64,000 nt of DNA. It comes from Gordonibacter sp. An230. Lineage in GTDB: Bacteria; Actinomycetota; Coriobacteriia; Coriobacteriales; Eggerthellaceae. The stretch covers positions 146,352-210,351 of the forward strand of contig NZ_NFJP01000002.1 in NCBI RefSeq assembly GCF_002159915.1, read 5' to 3'. Within the stretch, counting starts at the first letter, position 1. Each line of letters starts with the position of its first letter. The position numbers and the translations under genes were made by a program. Below the pieces are notes generated by a model. It made no database searches, had not been told where the DNA came from, and saw only the letters and a list, made by a program, of their open reading frames with translations. Below are positions 9,442 through 18,525 of this stretch, in pieces.

Positions 9442-9595
9442 GCAAGGGCGCATGCAGACGGATACGCCACCCAGCAGCTGCGGGAAAAGGAAAGGGCATC
9501 GGCGCTTCGCACGCACGAAAACCGCGAAAAAACGCGAGGGGAGCGCGCTTGGAATCTCGGCGTTTGCACAGATACCGCACCATGAATAGACCTTT

Positions 9596-11569
9596 TCACG
9601 AGAGCTCGATCCCGTCGTAGGCGGGCGTGCGCCAAAGCAGGTACGCCTCCGTGTTGCGCACGAGGCGAGCCATGCGCTGCGCGACGCCCTCGGCCGCCGC
9701 AGTCGCGTAGGCCCCGGGATCGCACAACGCCGTCCTCACACGGCCGCGCTCCTCGAACCAAGCGGGGGCACCGCGCTCGAAGGAGACGCGCTCGCCGAAG
9801 CGCAGCGTGCACCCGCCTGGCAGCACGTCCTCTTCTCGAAGGGGGATCGAAAGGCCCTCGTCGAGGAAGTACGCGCGGTCGTCGCGCAGCAAGCACGAAG
9901 CGTCGGCTTGGGCGTAGGCAAGCGTCACCCGGTTGTAGGCGTGCAGATCGAGCGGCTCCGAGACGATGGCACCGTCTTCGAAACGCACCGAGCAGCCGAC
10001 GTCCGCAAACCACCCTTCCACGCCCGCGCAACCCTCCTTCTCGGCAGCGGCCCATGCCTCCCGCGGCACGGAGAACGCCTCGTCCCGCCCCGCTTCGACC
10101 TCGTAGCAGGGCCGAGCCTCTCCATCCACGAAAAAACGGACGGCGACCCCTTTTCGGACAACGTCCGCGAACGCCGCCGCCTCTCCCCGGTAGGGCGTCT
10201 CGCGAAAGCGCGCGTACGCCGTGACCACGCACGTGAGGCGCGAGCCCTCGTCGGCTTCGGTCACGCGGTACGCCGCCTCGTCGCCGGGACCTTGCACGAG
10301 CTCGCCTCGTGAGCCCGGCCCGCCACGGTACCAGGCGTAGCGATACGTCATACCCGACGTGCCCGGATAGTTGTACGGATAGCACGTGGCATCGGGATCG
10401 GTCGGGCTCAGCTCGCCCCCCGCCTCCAGGTCCCCTTCGATTGCGAAAGCCCCCTCGAAGCGCGGTCCGAACACCACTTCCTCGATGCGCATGTGACGGC
10501 TGTGAACCGTCCAATCGCCGTAGGGGTTCCACTGGCGGAAGTTCGCTCCGTCGGCCTGGGCGTCACCCTCCAGATCGAGCGCGCACCCACTGCACTCGAA
10601 CACGAGCATATGGTAACCATCGCCGAAATCGTGCAGGTACAATGACTGGGCGGCTCCCCCGTTCGGCGTCCACAGATGCACGTTGTCGCCATCGAACCAG
10701 TCCCCGCCCTGCACATCGAGGTATAGCGCCGAAGCGCCGGCGTGGACGGGCACGAGGCTCGTCCTCCCCTGGGGGCTTTCCGCGACGATCCAGTTCTGGT
10801 TCGTCGTATGCGTGTCTCGCCAACCAACGACGTTCGACCCCGCCTCGACGCCGCCTCCGCTCGCATCCATGAGAAGGTGCTCGGCCGAACGCGGCCGCAC
10901 GGTGATGATCCTCCCCCGCCAGCTCGCGTCGTCGTTGAGCACATGGGCGGGGATGATCTGGGACGCTTCCGCCGTCGTATCGATGCCGTAGGCGCTGTCG
11001 GGCGAATCGCACCATGCCCGAACGCCAGCCCACGCTTGCCAATCGCCCGACGCGCGGGCCACCCGCAACGTGTCGGTGACATAAGGGCCGTGGTAGTTCG
11101 AGTTGTCGTACGTCGTGTCGTAGAAGCCGCTCTTGGAGGCGAGCCAGCCCGACTCGTCCCGGATGAACGAGTCAACGTGGGTGTCGGGATAGTCGGTGAA
11201 CCAGGTGGGATTCCACACCCCTCCGTTGGCGTAGTAGGACGTCACCGATATCTCGAGGAACAGCTCGGTCATGCGACCAACCGTCGCGTTGCAGCTCACC
11301 GACAACCACACCTTGCCGTCGTCCGAATAACCCCACCCCCCGTCGTAGCCGAAATGATTGCCAGGCGCCGCAACCGACCCTATCGCGCCCCATCCGCCGC
11401 CGCCCACGCCGCCCCAAGCGGCCTTCGTGCCGACAAGCCACGACAACCCGGCAGCCGTCCCTGCCGCAAGGAACGCCCGTCGGCTCACCGTCGCGCGGGC
11501 TCTCAAACGCCGCGCATCTCCCGAGCCCCTGCCTTCGGCGCATCCGCAGCCGCCTCCGTCCCTCTCCAT
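9596..11569 (-). CDS. Tat-exported lectin-like protein at the end of the tad operon
   Basis: Unrecognised as a whole; 657 residues from the ATG at 11569, which follows the tadC stop by 11 bases and has GAGGAGGG upstream. Residues about 30-50 carry a twin-arginine signal (SRRAFLAAG). A first domain of about 190 residues is rich in Trp/Tyr/Asp. Next comes a ricin-type beta-trefoil lectin region (QNW, LDVQGGDW and similar repeats, about 230-330), then an Ig-like region, then a repeat area with FDGxPAYD-like text near the end. Its place at the end of the operon suggests a substrate or adhesin partner of the pilus. However, a Tat signal implies folded export by another route. Function unknown. Confidence 0.5.
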   Translation of the reverse strand: MERDGGGCGCAEGRGSGDARRLRARATVSRRAFLAAGTAAGLSWLVGTKAAWGGVGGGGWGAIGSVAAPGNHFGYDGGWGYSDDGKVWLSVSCNATVGRMTELFLEISVTSYYANGGVWNPTWFTDYPDTHVDSFIRDESGWLASKSGFYDTTYDNSNYHGPYVTDTLRVARASGDWQAWAGVRAWCDSPDSAYGIDTTAEASQIIPAHVLNDDASWRGRIITVRPRSAEHLLMDASGGGVEAGSNVVGWRDTHTTNQNWIVAESPQGRTSLVPVHAGASALYLDVQGGDWFDGDNVHLWTPNGGAAQSLYLHDFGDGYHMLVFECSGCALDLEGDAQADGANFRQWNPYGDWTVHSRHMRIEEVVFGPRFEGAFAIEGDLEAGGELSPTDPDATCYPYNYPGTSGMTYRYAWYRGGPGSRGELVQGPGDEAAYRVTEADEGSRLTCVVTAYARFRETPYRGEAAAFADVVRKGVAVRFFVDGEARPCYEVEAGRDEAFSVPREAWAAAEKEGCAGVEGWFADVGCSVRFEDGAIVSEPLDLHAYNRVTLAYAQADASCLLRDDRAYFLDEGLSIPLREEDVLPGGCTLRFGERVSFERGAPAWFEERGRVRTALCDPGAYATAAAEGVAQRMARLVRNTEAYLLWRTPAYDGIELS

Positions 11570-11580
11570 CTCGACCCTCC

Positions 11581-12507
11581 TCACGCCATCGTATCGTTCA
11601 GAAATCGAAGCAAGCTCACCACCGTTGGCACCACCACGAGCGCCACCGTCGGAGGCAGAAAGCATACGGACAGGACGATGTCGAGCTTCGTCGGCATCTT
11701 TCGGATGCGTTCGAGCGCGTTCGCCTGGGCGATCTCGCGAGACAGCGCGGCCTGGCTCGCAAGGCCTTCCGCAATGGACGATCCCTGGCTCACGGCTTGG
11801 ATCAGCTGCGCGGAAAACGCCGCCACATCTTGGCTGCGGCAACGCTGCGCGAGGTGCTCGAGCGCGCTCTCGCGTCCGTGCCCGAGCAGGTTCACCTCCT
11901 GGTCGACCAAGGACAGTTCTTCGGAAAGGGGGCCGTCCACGCTTGCCGCCACCTCCTTGAAGCACTGCTCGAGCGGCGAACCCGCCGCCACGGCGATGCC
12001 GAGCAGCTCCATGGCATCGGGCAGGCGCGCTTCGATGGCGCGACGGCGGTTTCTCTCGGCGGCGCAGAGCGCCACACGCGGCCCCAGCCATCCTGCGGCC
12101 AAGCCAGCCGCGGCAAACGCAATGCCGGCCGCGCTCGGAAAGAAGCCGCATGCCGCCGCAACGCACGATGCAGCGCATGCGCCGAACGCCGCAGCAAGAA
12201 CGCGCAGGCAGCGCCACACTTCGGGCTGCAAAGAGACCCCCGCCCGCGCAAGCCGGCTGCGGCATTCGTCCGCATCGGAGCGGGCCGTCGGAGCGAACCT
12301 TTCGAGCGTCCCCGACGCGCCCTCCAGCAACCGGGCGAGCGCGTCGCGCCCGGCCGTCCGCACCCGGTCGTTGCCCGCGCGCCCCTCATGCGAAGCGCCT
12401 GTCCGCGGCAGCGGCGCGAACGAGCGCACAAGCGCCTCGTACACGGCTACGCCCGACAGCACGGCGAACACCCCCAGCAAGCAAACCGTCATCGCAGAGG
12501 CGGCCAT
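11581..12507 (-). CDS. tadC: Tad pilus inner-membrane protein TadC (cassette 2)
   Basis: A type II secretion F-domain protein of 308 residues. Two N-terminal hydrophobic segments are followed by the cytoplasmic helical domain (RLPDAMELLGIAVAAGSPLEQCF) and two C-terminal helices. TadB and TadC form the inner-membrane platform that the TadA ATPase drives. The start at 12507 has AGGAGGGGG upstream and overlaps tadB by 19 bases; an alternative ATG at 12492 overlaps the tadB stop as ATGA. It is a paralogue of the gene at 24259-25203 but clearly diverged from it. Confidence 0.5.
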   Translation of the reverse strand: MAASAMTVCLLGVFAVLSGVAVYEALVRSFAPLPRTGASHEGRAGNDRVRTAGRDALARLLEGASGTLERFAPTARSDADECRSRLARAGVSLQPEVWRCLRVLAAAFGACAASCVAAACGFFPSAAGIAFAAAGLAAGWLGPRVALCAAERNRRRAIEARLPDAMELLGIAVAAGSPLEQCFKEVAASVDGPLSEELSLVDQEVNLLGHGRESALEHLAQRCRSQDVAAFSAQLIQAVSQGSSIAEGLASQAALSREIAQANALERIRKMPTKLDIVLSVCFLPPTVALVVVPTVVSLLRFLNDTMA

Positions 12508-13463
12508 GGCCCTTCACCCCCTCCTCCTGCGCCGACCGCACGCTTCGCGGCGCTCGCACGGCGCTTTCCCGGCTCGTCAAGCGAGGTGATAGCGCGACAT
12601 GACGCAAGCCCTATCACCTCGAGGGCGATCGCGACACCCGCCAAAACCCATCCGAGCGGCTCCTCGGTATAGAACCGAGCGAAGTCGGCGTTTGCCGCGA
12701 ACATCATGAAGAAGATGCACGGCATGGACAATGCCACAAACCATTTGGCCAGGCGAGTTCCCGCCACCTCCGTCTCAAGCTCCCGTGCGGCTTTGAGCCG
12801 CGCGTTCACATGCCCGGCAACCATGTCGAGCACCGGGGCGAGCGAACCGCCGAATTTTCGCTGCATCCTCGTTGCCGCCGCGAGAGCGCGCACATCGTCG
12901 CTTCCGGTGCGGCGCGCCATGTCCTCGAGCGCGTCAGGTAGCGAGGTGCCGTAGGTGATGTCGGCGACGACGCGGGCCAGCTCGTCACGCAACGGATCGT
13001 CCACGCGTGCGCACGCCACCCGCAGGGCGCGCTCCACCGTCAGCGAGCTTCGCACGCTTGCGGCGAGCTGGGGGAGCATGCGGGCGAACTGCCGGTCGAA
13101 CAACGCTCGGCGCCTACCCTGCGCACAGCGCGTCCATGCGCCTCGCGCAGCCGCGACGCCGACTGCGGCCAGCACCCCGACAGGCACGCTCCCGCTCGTC
13201 ACAGTCGCGAAGGAGAATGCAGCCGCAACTCCACCAACAACCGCAAGCGCGCGCACGCACGTCGGCAACCCCTCTCCACCGCGCCCCTTGGAGCGCGCCG
13301 CGCGCCGAATGGCGGCTTCTTTGCCAACCTCGTACAGCGCCCTATCGGAAAGCGGTCTTCCCCGCCGTTCGGCGCGCTCCTGGCGAAACAGCGCGTATGC
13401 CCATAGCGCAAACGCGCATCCACCCGCGGCCAACGTTGCGGAAACCGCCATCGCCCCCGTCAT
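12489..13463 (-). CDS. tadB: Tad pilus inner-membrane protein TadB (cassette 2)
   Basis: 324 residues from the ATG at 13463 (AAGGAGG eight bases upstream; a GTG at 13472 is the other choice). An N-terminal helix, a hydrophobic pair near 85-120, the F-domain with FGGSLAPVLDMVAGHVNARL, and two C-terminal helices give the TadB pattern. It follows the ATPase gene by 18 bases. Together with TadC it should form the membrane platform for pilin polymerisation. Confidence 0.5.
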   Translation of the reverse strand: MTGAMAVSATLAAGGCAFALWAYALFRQERAERRGRPLSDRALYEVGKEAAIRRAARSKGRGGEGLPTCVRALAVVGGVAAAFSFATVTSGSVPVGVLAAVGVAAARGAWTRCAQGRRRALFDRQFARMLPQLAASVRSSLTVERALRVACARVDDPLRDELARVVADITYGTSLPDALEDMARRTGSDDVRALAAATRMQRKFGGSLAPVLDMVAGHVNARLKAARELETEVAGTRLAKWFVALSMPCIFFMMFAANADFARFYTEEPLGWVLAGVAIALEVIGLASCRAITSLDEPGKRRASAAKRAVGAGGGGEGPWPPLR

Positions 13464-13481
13464 CGTCGCCACCTCCTTGCC

Positions 13482-14801
13482 CTAGCTTCCGAAGAACCAG
13501 GCGGGATCGAACGGTACTCCCGCCGCCCGCATGCGCTCTTTTACGGCCTGCGGCTGCACTCCGCAAGGCCGCCATGCGCCCACAACCCACCCGTTCGCAT
13601 CGACGCCCTCAATGTCATAGGCGAACAGCTCCGCCCGCGGTATCACCGTTGACCCTTCCGGCAGCGGATCGACGGACACGACGCTCGTCACCTTGCGCGT
13701 TCCGTCTCTCATGCGCTCGACATGCACGACAAGGCCACCTTGCAGCGACTCGGCGATCTGCTGCGCGATCACCTCGCGGCTCAGGTCTCCGTCGGCATAG
13801 CCCACCATCGTGCGGAGCCTGCTGAGCGCGTTCGACGGATCGTTGGCATGAATGGTGGTCATCGACCCGGGATGATCGGTCTGCATGGCTTGGAGCATAT
13901 CGTAGGCCTCGGCCCCTCGACACTCCCCCACGATGATGCGGTCGGGTCGACGGCGCAGCGACAACGCCACGAGTTCGCGCATGCCGACGGCGCCCTCGCC
14001 CTCCACGTTGGCCTCGCGCGTCTGCATGCGCTCGACATGGGAAGCTTGAAGGCGCAGCTCGGGAGTGTCCTCGATGGTGATGACCCGCTCTCCCTCCGGT
14101 ATGAAGCCGGAAAGCGCGCCGAGCAAGGTGGTTTTCCCTGAGCCCGTGCCGCCGGAGATCACGATGGGGCAGCGGGCCTGCACTGCCGCGCATAGGAAAT
14201 CCGCCATGGCCGCGGGCAGCGCGCCGACGCTCAGCAAGTCCCTCATGCTCAGCATGCCCTCCGAAAACGTGCGCACGTTGAGCGCCGGCCCATCTGGCGC
14301 GATGGGGGGCACCACGTATGTCGCGCGCGCCCTGCCCCCAGGCAGCATCGCGCATCCCATGGCATGCGTCTCGTCGCAACGCATGCCAGCCTGCTCAGCG
14401 ATCTTGTTGATGATGCGGCGCAGGTGCTCGGCATCGTCGAAGACGATGTCGGGCCGACGCTCGATCAGACCAGCCCGCTCCACGTAGACCACGGGCGCGC
14501 GAAACGGAAGCTCCGGATCGGCCTCGTCCACACCGCCCCCGTTGACCATGATCTCGGTGACGGACGGATCGTCGAGCAAAGGCTGCAGCGGTCCATAGCG
14601 GAGGAAGTCGTCGACGATGCCCTTCGCCAACGGTTCCAGATCGTACGGAGAGAGCGGCACGCCTCGGTCGAACGCAACTTGGCCCACCACGTCGCGAACA
14701 AGAGTCTCGACCGCCGAAGGGCCCGCCTGCTGCGATCGCAACCTCAGCGCGACCTCCTCTCTCACGACCGTCTTAAGAGCGCGCTCGACCGACCTATCCA
14801 C
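13482..14801 (-). CDS. tadA: Tad pilus assembly ATPase TadA/CpaF (cassette 2)
   Basis: A secretion ATPase of about 439 residues. I prefer the GTG at 14801 (GGGAGG seven bases upstream) over the ATG at 14825. Counted from 14825, it shows EIMVNG (91-96), Walker A GGTGSGKTT (225-233), the Asp box (VITIEDTPEL), Walker B (RIIVGECRGAEA) and the His box (MTTIHANDP). It hydrolyses ATP in the cytoplasm to drive Flp pilin polymerisation. The gene overlaps cpaB by 8 bases. It is a diverged paralogue of the ATPase at 26147-27463. Confidence 0.5.
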   Translation of the reverse strand: MDRSVERALKTVVREEVALRLRSQQAGPSAVETLVRDVVGQVAFDRGVPLSPYDLEPLAKGIVDDFLRYGPLQPLLDDPSVTEIMVNGGGVDEADPELPFRAPVVYVERAGLIERRPDIVFDDAEHLRRIINKIAEQAGMRCDETHAMGCAMLPGGRARATYVVPPIAPDGPALNVRTFSEGMLSMRDLLSVGALPAAMADFLCAAVQARCPIVISGGTGSGKTTLLGALSGFIPEGERVITIEDTPELRLQASHVERMQTREANVEGEGAVGMRELVALSLRRRPDRIIVGECRGAEAYDMLQAMQTDHPGSMTTIHANDPSNALSRLRTMVGYADGDLSREVIAQQIAESLQGGLVVHVERMRDGTRKVTSVVSVDPLPEGSTVIPRAELFAYDIEGVDANGWVVGAWRPCGVQPQAVKERMRAAGVPFDPAWFFGS

Positions 14802-15681
14802 GCTCGCCTCCCTCTCCCACCGCATCGGCGAGCGCCACGAGCGAGAAGCTCACCCTTCCCGCATACTGAGCCTCGCGCACCGCGTCGGCCTCCTCGGGAG
14901 ACACGGCGATCGTCACCGATCCGCCCGAAACCGCAAGCTCCCCTTGGCCAGATCCTGCCGACACGACGAGTGCGCGTTCGCAGACGGTGGTCAAAACCGA
15001 TTCGCCAGAAGCAGCGGGCTCGACGGCGATCACGCGCACCGTGTCGAATGCTCTGATCTGGCCGGCAACGCCCGTCTCCGTGTCAACCGACACTGTGACC
15101 GCCTCCATGCCGGCCTCGAGCGCAGCGGCCAGGTGGTCGCCTCCCGCAATCCCGGCAATAAGCCCCGGCGCTATCTGCGCACCGGAGGGAATATCGACCG
15201 CCGCACGACCCCCGACGACGCCCTCCCGCGCATCAGCGCCGAGGGCTCCTTCCACGCGAAACGACCGCGGCACCTCCACCACCTCGAGCTGATCCAGGGA
15301 GACGGTATCGCCTGCGGCGATGTTCGTCGCGGCCACGAGCGTGGGGGCCAGGTCGGCCTTCACCGCGTCAACCTGCGCGTTCGCAGATACGACAGCCCAG
15401 GCACCGTATCCGACCGCAGCGACTGCAACCGCAGCCGAAAGCGCCGCCGCAAGGGCAAGGCGCTTTGCGCGACGAACGTCCTGCGGCCCTTTCGCAAAGA
15501 GAAGGGGGTCCGGAGGGGCCGACCCTGTCGTCGCCGCGGGCGCTGTCGGCGGCGGGATGGGCGCCCCTTTCGACGTCGGCATCTCCCCCTGCCTCGCAAC
15601 ACGATGGTCGGCACCGCGGGCCGCGCGGGCGGCGAACCCTCCCGGCCGCGGCGACACCCCGTTCGTTCGAGCCTCGATCAT
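14794..15681 (-). CDS. cpaB: CpaB/RcpC-like SAF-domain protein (cassette 2)
   Basis: 295 residues; its ATG overlaps the preceding stop as ATGA at 15678-15681, which fixes the start. A cytoplasmic Pro/Ala-rich tail of about 75 residues precedes one membrane helix (about 78-100). After it come a SAF domain (PTLVAATNIAAGDTVSLDQLEVVEVPR) and the RcpC domain (AVTVSVDTETGVAGQIRAFDTVRVIAV). CpaB proteins guide pilus subunits in the envelope. The long N-terminal tail is unusual for the family. It shares only domain order with the first CpaB (28917-29600). Confidence 0.5.
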   Translation of the reverse strand: MIEARTNGVSPRPGGFAARAARGADHRVARQGEMPTSKGAPIPPPTAPAATTGSAPPDPLLFAKGPQDVRRAKRLALAAALSAAVAVAAVGYGAWAVVSANAQVDAVKADLAPTLVAATNIAAGDTVSLDQLEVVEVPRSFRVEGALGADAREGVVGGRAAVDIPSGAQIAPGLIAGIAGGDHLAAALEAGMEAVTVSVDTETGVAGQIRAFDTVRVIAVEPAASGESVLTTVCERALVVSAGSGQGELAVSGGSVTIAVSPEEADAVREAQYAGRVSFSLVALADAVGEGGERG

Positions 15682-16340
15682 GACCGCCCTCCTCTTCTCT
15701 CCTTACCCTCCTGCGCGGACAGAACGGCCCGCACCTGCTCCCCCACCTCGGCGGGAAACTCGTCGAGCGAGCGAAGTTCCGTGAAGGCCGCGCTCGTCGC
15801 TCCGAGGCCGGCGGCCACGTCGAATCGACCGCACGTCCGTTGCTCGGGACGCCACACGCGACTTTCGGCATAGGGCACCGCCGCCATCACGCGATGAGAG
15901 GCAACCGGAATGCCCTCCACGCCGAACCCCCGGGCAAACACCGTAGGCGAGTCCTCACTCACCTGCAGACCCACCACCCATACGCGCTCGGCTTCCGGCA
16001 CATCCTCCTCGGGCGCCTCGTAGAACCACATGGCAACGCTCCCGGAGCATCCCGCATCGCGCACGGCGCGCACGGCGCGATCGACGAACCGCATCGCCGG
16101 ATCGTCGTCGTTTTTCGCTTCGAGGGCGAACGAGGCGTCCATGCACGCCGCGCGGGCCGCGTCGAGCGCGTTTTCCTGGCGCGCCTTCGTCGCATAGGCG
16201 ATCCCCTGGTCCACTGAAAATGCGAGTATCGCGAACAACACGAAAGCCGCAGCCACAGCCAACGGAGCCATGCTCCCGAATTCGCCTGCAGATCCCTGCG
16301 GCCATCCGACGCGGCGGAGCACGCCCCTTCCCATGCTCAC
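15678..16340 (-). CDS. TadG/TadE-like pilus-associated membrane protein
   Basis: 220 residues. One N-terminal helix (about 25-48), starting GSMAPLAVAAAFVLFAILAFSVDQG, is followed by an AxxAxxAACMDAS stretch typical of TadG-like proteins (usually DAAALAA). The rest is an extracytoplasmic domain with several Cys. Start and stop both overlap their neighbours as ATGA. It is probably a minor pilus or envelope component; the exact role is unknown. Confidence 0.5.
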   Translation of the reverse strand: MSMGRGVLRRVGWPQGSAGEFGSMAPLAVAAAFVLFAILAFSVDQGIAYATKARQENALDAARAACMDASFALEAKNDDDPAMRFVDRAVRAVRDAGCSGSVAMWFYEAPEEDVPEAERVWVVGLQVSEDSPTVFARGFGVEGIPVASHRVMAAVPYAESRVWRPEQRTCGRFDVAAGLGATSAAFTELRSLDEFPAEVGEQVRAVLSAQEGKERRGGRS

Positions 16341-16810
16341 GGTCCCACCTCCACTTCGATTACCCTCCCTTCGGAGAAGACGCCCAACACGCTCCTCTCG
16401 AGAGACCGCCCCGAAAGGCCGGGGACGTCGAGGATGGACGGCAGCTCGTAACGCACATCGTACGAGAGCGCCAGCAGCGATGTCCGCTGCTCTATGGCGC
16501 CGCCCGCCGAATCGCTCCCCTCTTGCCGGGTCTCACGCTCCCACCGCACGCGCTCCACATGAAGCGATTCTGGCCTCAGCTGCGACGACGCGCCGACAAT
16601 CCCTTCTTCCACGAACGCCTCCTTGTCCGTTGCGCGCTCAAAGCCCCCTGCGTCGAACTGTCGGCATGCCCGCGTTATCTCGGAGGAGAGCTGGCTTGCG
16701 GCAAGGGCCATGCCGCCCAACTGCATCGTCGCGAACACGACGAGCACAAGCAGCGGAACCGTCACCGCGAACTGCACGATCTCGCTCCCCCTCTCGTTCT
16801 CGCTCACCAC
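16337..16810 (-). CDS. TadE-like minor pilin
   Basis: 157 residues; GTG start at 16810 with AGGAGG six to seven bases upstream (a second GTG at 16807 overlaps the previous stop). The N-terminus NERGSEIVQFAVTVPLLVLVVF is the TadE prepilin-like pattern: a Gly cleavage site, a Glu and a hydrophobic helix. The GSEIVQ string is shared with the pilin-like protein at 17330-17563. It is probably processed by the prepilin peptidase and acts as a minor pilus subunit. Confidence 0.5.
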   Translation of the reverse strand: MVSENERGSEIVQFAVTVPLLVLVVFATMQLGGMALAASQLSSEITRACRQFDAGGFERATDKEAFVEEGIVGASSQLRPESLHVERVRWERETRQEGSDSAGGAIEQRTSLLALSYDVRYELPSILDVPGLSGRSLERSVLGVFSEGRVIEVEVGP

Positions 16811-17340
16811 GCCCCACCTCCTACCGTCTCGTCAATCATCCCTTCGATCACCGTCTCGTACGAGAACCCCGATCCAGCCCCGCCGGAAGCGGCCTCCATG
16901 ATCGCGCCCACCGGAGTGAGGTATGCCCCCTCCAGCTTAAGGATGACGCGAACGGGGCGGTGCGCTGTTTGCGACGGCCTCTGTACGAACGAGCCCTCCC
17001 CCTCATCGAAGAGGCGATGGTCGTAGAACCCTCGCTGAACCTCCCCCACCTGCATGGACGCCTCAAGCGTCAGGCCATCGCCGGACAGCGCCGGGGATTC
17101 GCGAAGCGCGGCATTGCGCAACGCTTCAGATGTCGCACCCTCCGCCCCTTCCTCGCAAGCGGTCCGACACGCCGCATACGCCGCATCCTCGAGGGCCATG
17201 CCCAGAAACACCGCACGCCCCAAATCAACTGCGGCAAAGAGAAACAAAAGGAGGATCGGCAGCGCCATGAGAAACGAAACGACGCTGCCTCCGTGCTCGG
17301 CAGGATCCCGGCTACCCCATCGCCTTCCCTTAGGCCGCAC
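16804..17340 (-). CDS. TadE-like minor pilin
   Basis: About 178 residues from a GTG at 17340 that overlaps the end of the preceding pilin gene; the frame extends further upstream but would then cover that whole gene. It starts with a short basic tail, then EHGGSVVSFLMALPILLLFLFAAVDLG, a TadE-type N-helix, and an extracytoplasmic domain without recognised motifs. The ribosome site is weak, so translation probably depends on coupling to the pilin gene. Confidence 0.5.
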   Translation of the reverse strand: MRPKGRRWGSRDPAEHGGSVVSFLMALPILLLFLFAAVDLGRAVFLGMALEDAAYAACRTACEEGAEGATSEALRNAALRESPALSGDGLTLEASMQVGEVQRGFYDHRLFDEGEGSFVQRPSQTAHRPVRVILKLEGAYLTPVGAIMEAASGGAGSGFSYETVIEGMIDETVGGGAW

Positions 17341-17563
17341 CTGAGGTGACCTTGGAAAACATGTCCGTGATTGCAGTGCCCGCGCTCGTGATCGCCTCTT
17401 GGATGCTCCCTTGCAGCGCAAGGAGGGCGGCCCCCAGCCCGACGGCGAACCCCAGCACGATGACCGTCTGCACGATCTCGGAACCGCCCTCCTCCTCGCC
17501 ACGCACCAAAGATGCCCGCATCGCACACACCATCGCCATGATTTTCGCACCCGCATTCGACAT
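17330..17563 (-). CDS. Atypical Flp-like pilin (cassette 2)
   Basis: 77 residues, ATG at 17563 with AAAGGAG seven to eight bases upstream. A charged leader (RGEEEGG) precedes SEIVQTVIVLGFAVGLGAALLAL and a short amphipathic tail, the size and shape of Flp pilins. It lacks the Glu-Tyr pair of normal Flp pilins, having Glu-Ile instead, and shares GSEIVQ with the TadE-like protein at 16337-16810. It is probably the main subunit exported by the second cassette. A small hairpin precedes it. Confidence 0.5.
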   Translation of the reverse strand: MSNAGAKIMAMVCAMRASLVRGEEEGGSEIVQTVIVLGFAVGLGAALLALQGSIQEAITSAGTAITDMFSKVTSGAA

Positions 17564-17579
17564 CGCTTTCTCCTTTCCC

Positions 17580-17598
17580 CAGTCGGCCGAACCGACTG
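17580..17598. promoter_or_regulatory. Short hairpin ahead of the second pilin gene
   Basis: CAGTCGG and CCGACTG pair (7 bp, 5-base loop) in the 80-base gap between the peptidase stop and the pilin ribosome site. No T-run follows. It may be a processing or stabilising element for the pilin message. Confidence 0.5.
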
Positions 17599-17643
17599 CT
17601 TCCGTTTGTCCCGCTCTGCCTCGTTCGACCACTTGCCCCGACT

Positions 17644-18525
17644 TCATCCCAACGATGCGACCAACAACCACACGGCCAGAAACGGCGCCATGGGGATGCC
17701 GTCCTTCGCCGTCAACCTCTTGGCGGCCATGCCAGCCAGAGACACGGCCGCGGCGATCACGTAGCACGCGAGCATCCCAGAAGGAGCCGCGAAGCCGCTC
17801 GCTATCGAAAGCGCTGCCATGCAGCGCACGTCCCCGCGCCCGACGCAAGGAGCTTCCCCGTGCCCGATCGTTCGGTTCGCAACCACGCAGCCCACGATGA
17901 CGAGCGCGGCGAAAGCCGTCCCCGCCGCAAGCCCGGCCATGCCGTCCAGGCGCATCTGGGCCACGACTCCGGCCATGCCAATGGCCGCGCACGCCTCGAT
18001 GGGTATGATCCGCGCTCTCACATCGCACGCAACCGCAGCTGCCATCGCCACGCCGCATACGGCGAAGGCAACCACCACCGTCGCAGGCAGGTCCGCGACG
18101 ATGAGCGCCAAGAACCACAACGCGCAGCCGAAGGCGCATATCCCACGGCGCAACGGCGTCGAAGAAAAGGCGCGCCGCTCCCGTAGCGCCGCCTCGTCGC
18201 ACACGGCGAGCGACACGTCGACGTCGCATCCCGCAGCTGCGAGCGCGGCCGCACGCTCGCGCGACAAAGAACCTTCGCGCGCAGCCGCGAGCGCATCGTC
18301 GCGCCAGACGGCGAGCATGCCCTCCTCCCCACCCGCGTCCGCGCACGGCTCGCGCGCGCGATGCCCTCTTTTGAAGGCCGTGTAAGCTTCGCAACTCTCC
18401 CACCACCACGACGCCGCCCGCGCGTACGAGCGCCCAAGCAGCCTATCGGCAAGCGGCAGCACGGCGAACCACCCCGCGGCGCCGCCCGCCGCCAGCGCCG
18501 CCGCAGCGACCGCGGGCACGACCAT
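17644..18525 (-). CDS. Prepilin peptidase (TadV/CpaA, A24 family)
   Basis: 293 residues; the ATG at 18525 shares a base with the preceding TGA (TGATG). Seven or so hydrophobic segments are seen. Both catalytic aspartates of aspartic prepilin peptidases are present: ACDVRARIIP (motif 1) and GRGDVRC (motif 2, GxGD). It lies in the membrane and cleaves the leaders of Flp, TadE and related prepilins. It is the only such gene for two pilus cassettes, so it presumably serves both. A polar insertion of about 75 residues between the first helix and the core is unusual. Confidence 0.5.
   Translation of the reverse strand: MVVPAVAAAALAAGGAAGWFAVLPLADRLLGRSYARAASWWWESCEAYTAFKRGHRAREPCADAGGEEGMLAVWRDDALAAAREGSLSRERAAALAAAGCDVDVSLAVCDEAALRERRAFSSTPLRRGICAFGCALWFLALIVADLPATVVVAFAVCGVAMAAAVACDVRARIIPIEACAAIGMAGVVAQMRLDGMAGLAAGTAFAALVIVGCVVANRTIGHGEAPCVGRGDVRCMAALSIASGFAAPSGMLACYVIAAAVSLAGMAAKRLTAKDGIPMAPFLAVWLLVASLG

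Larger units (their letters stand above)
9148..9595. other. Gene-free gap between convergent operons
   Basis: About 450 bases with no supported gene; the frames crossing it are Arg-rich and unlike known proteins. It holds two hairpins (9270-9300, 9412-9441) and a short direct repeat GCCGGCGCGC near 9199 and 9220. It separates the ABC operon from the end of the tad operon. Confidence 0.5.
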
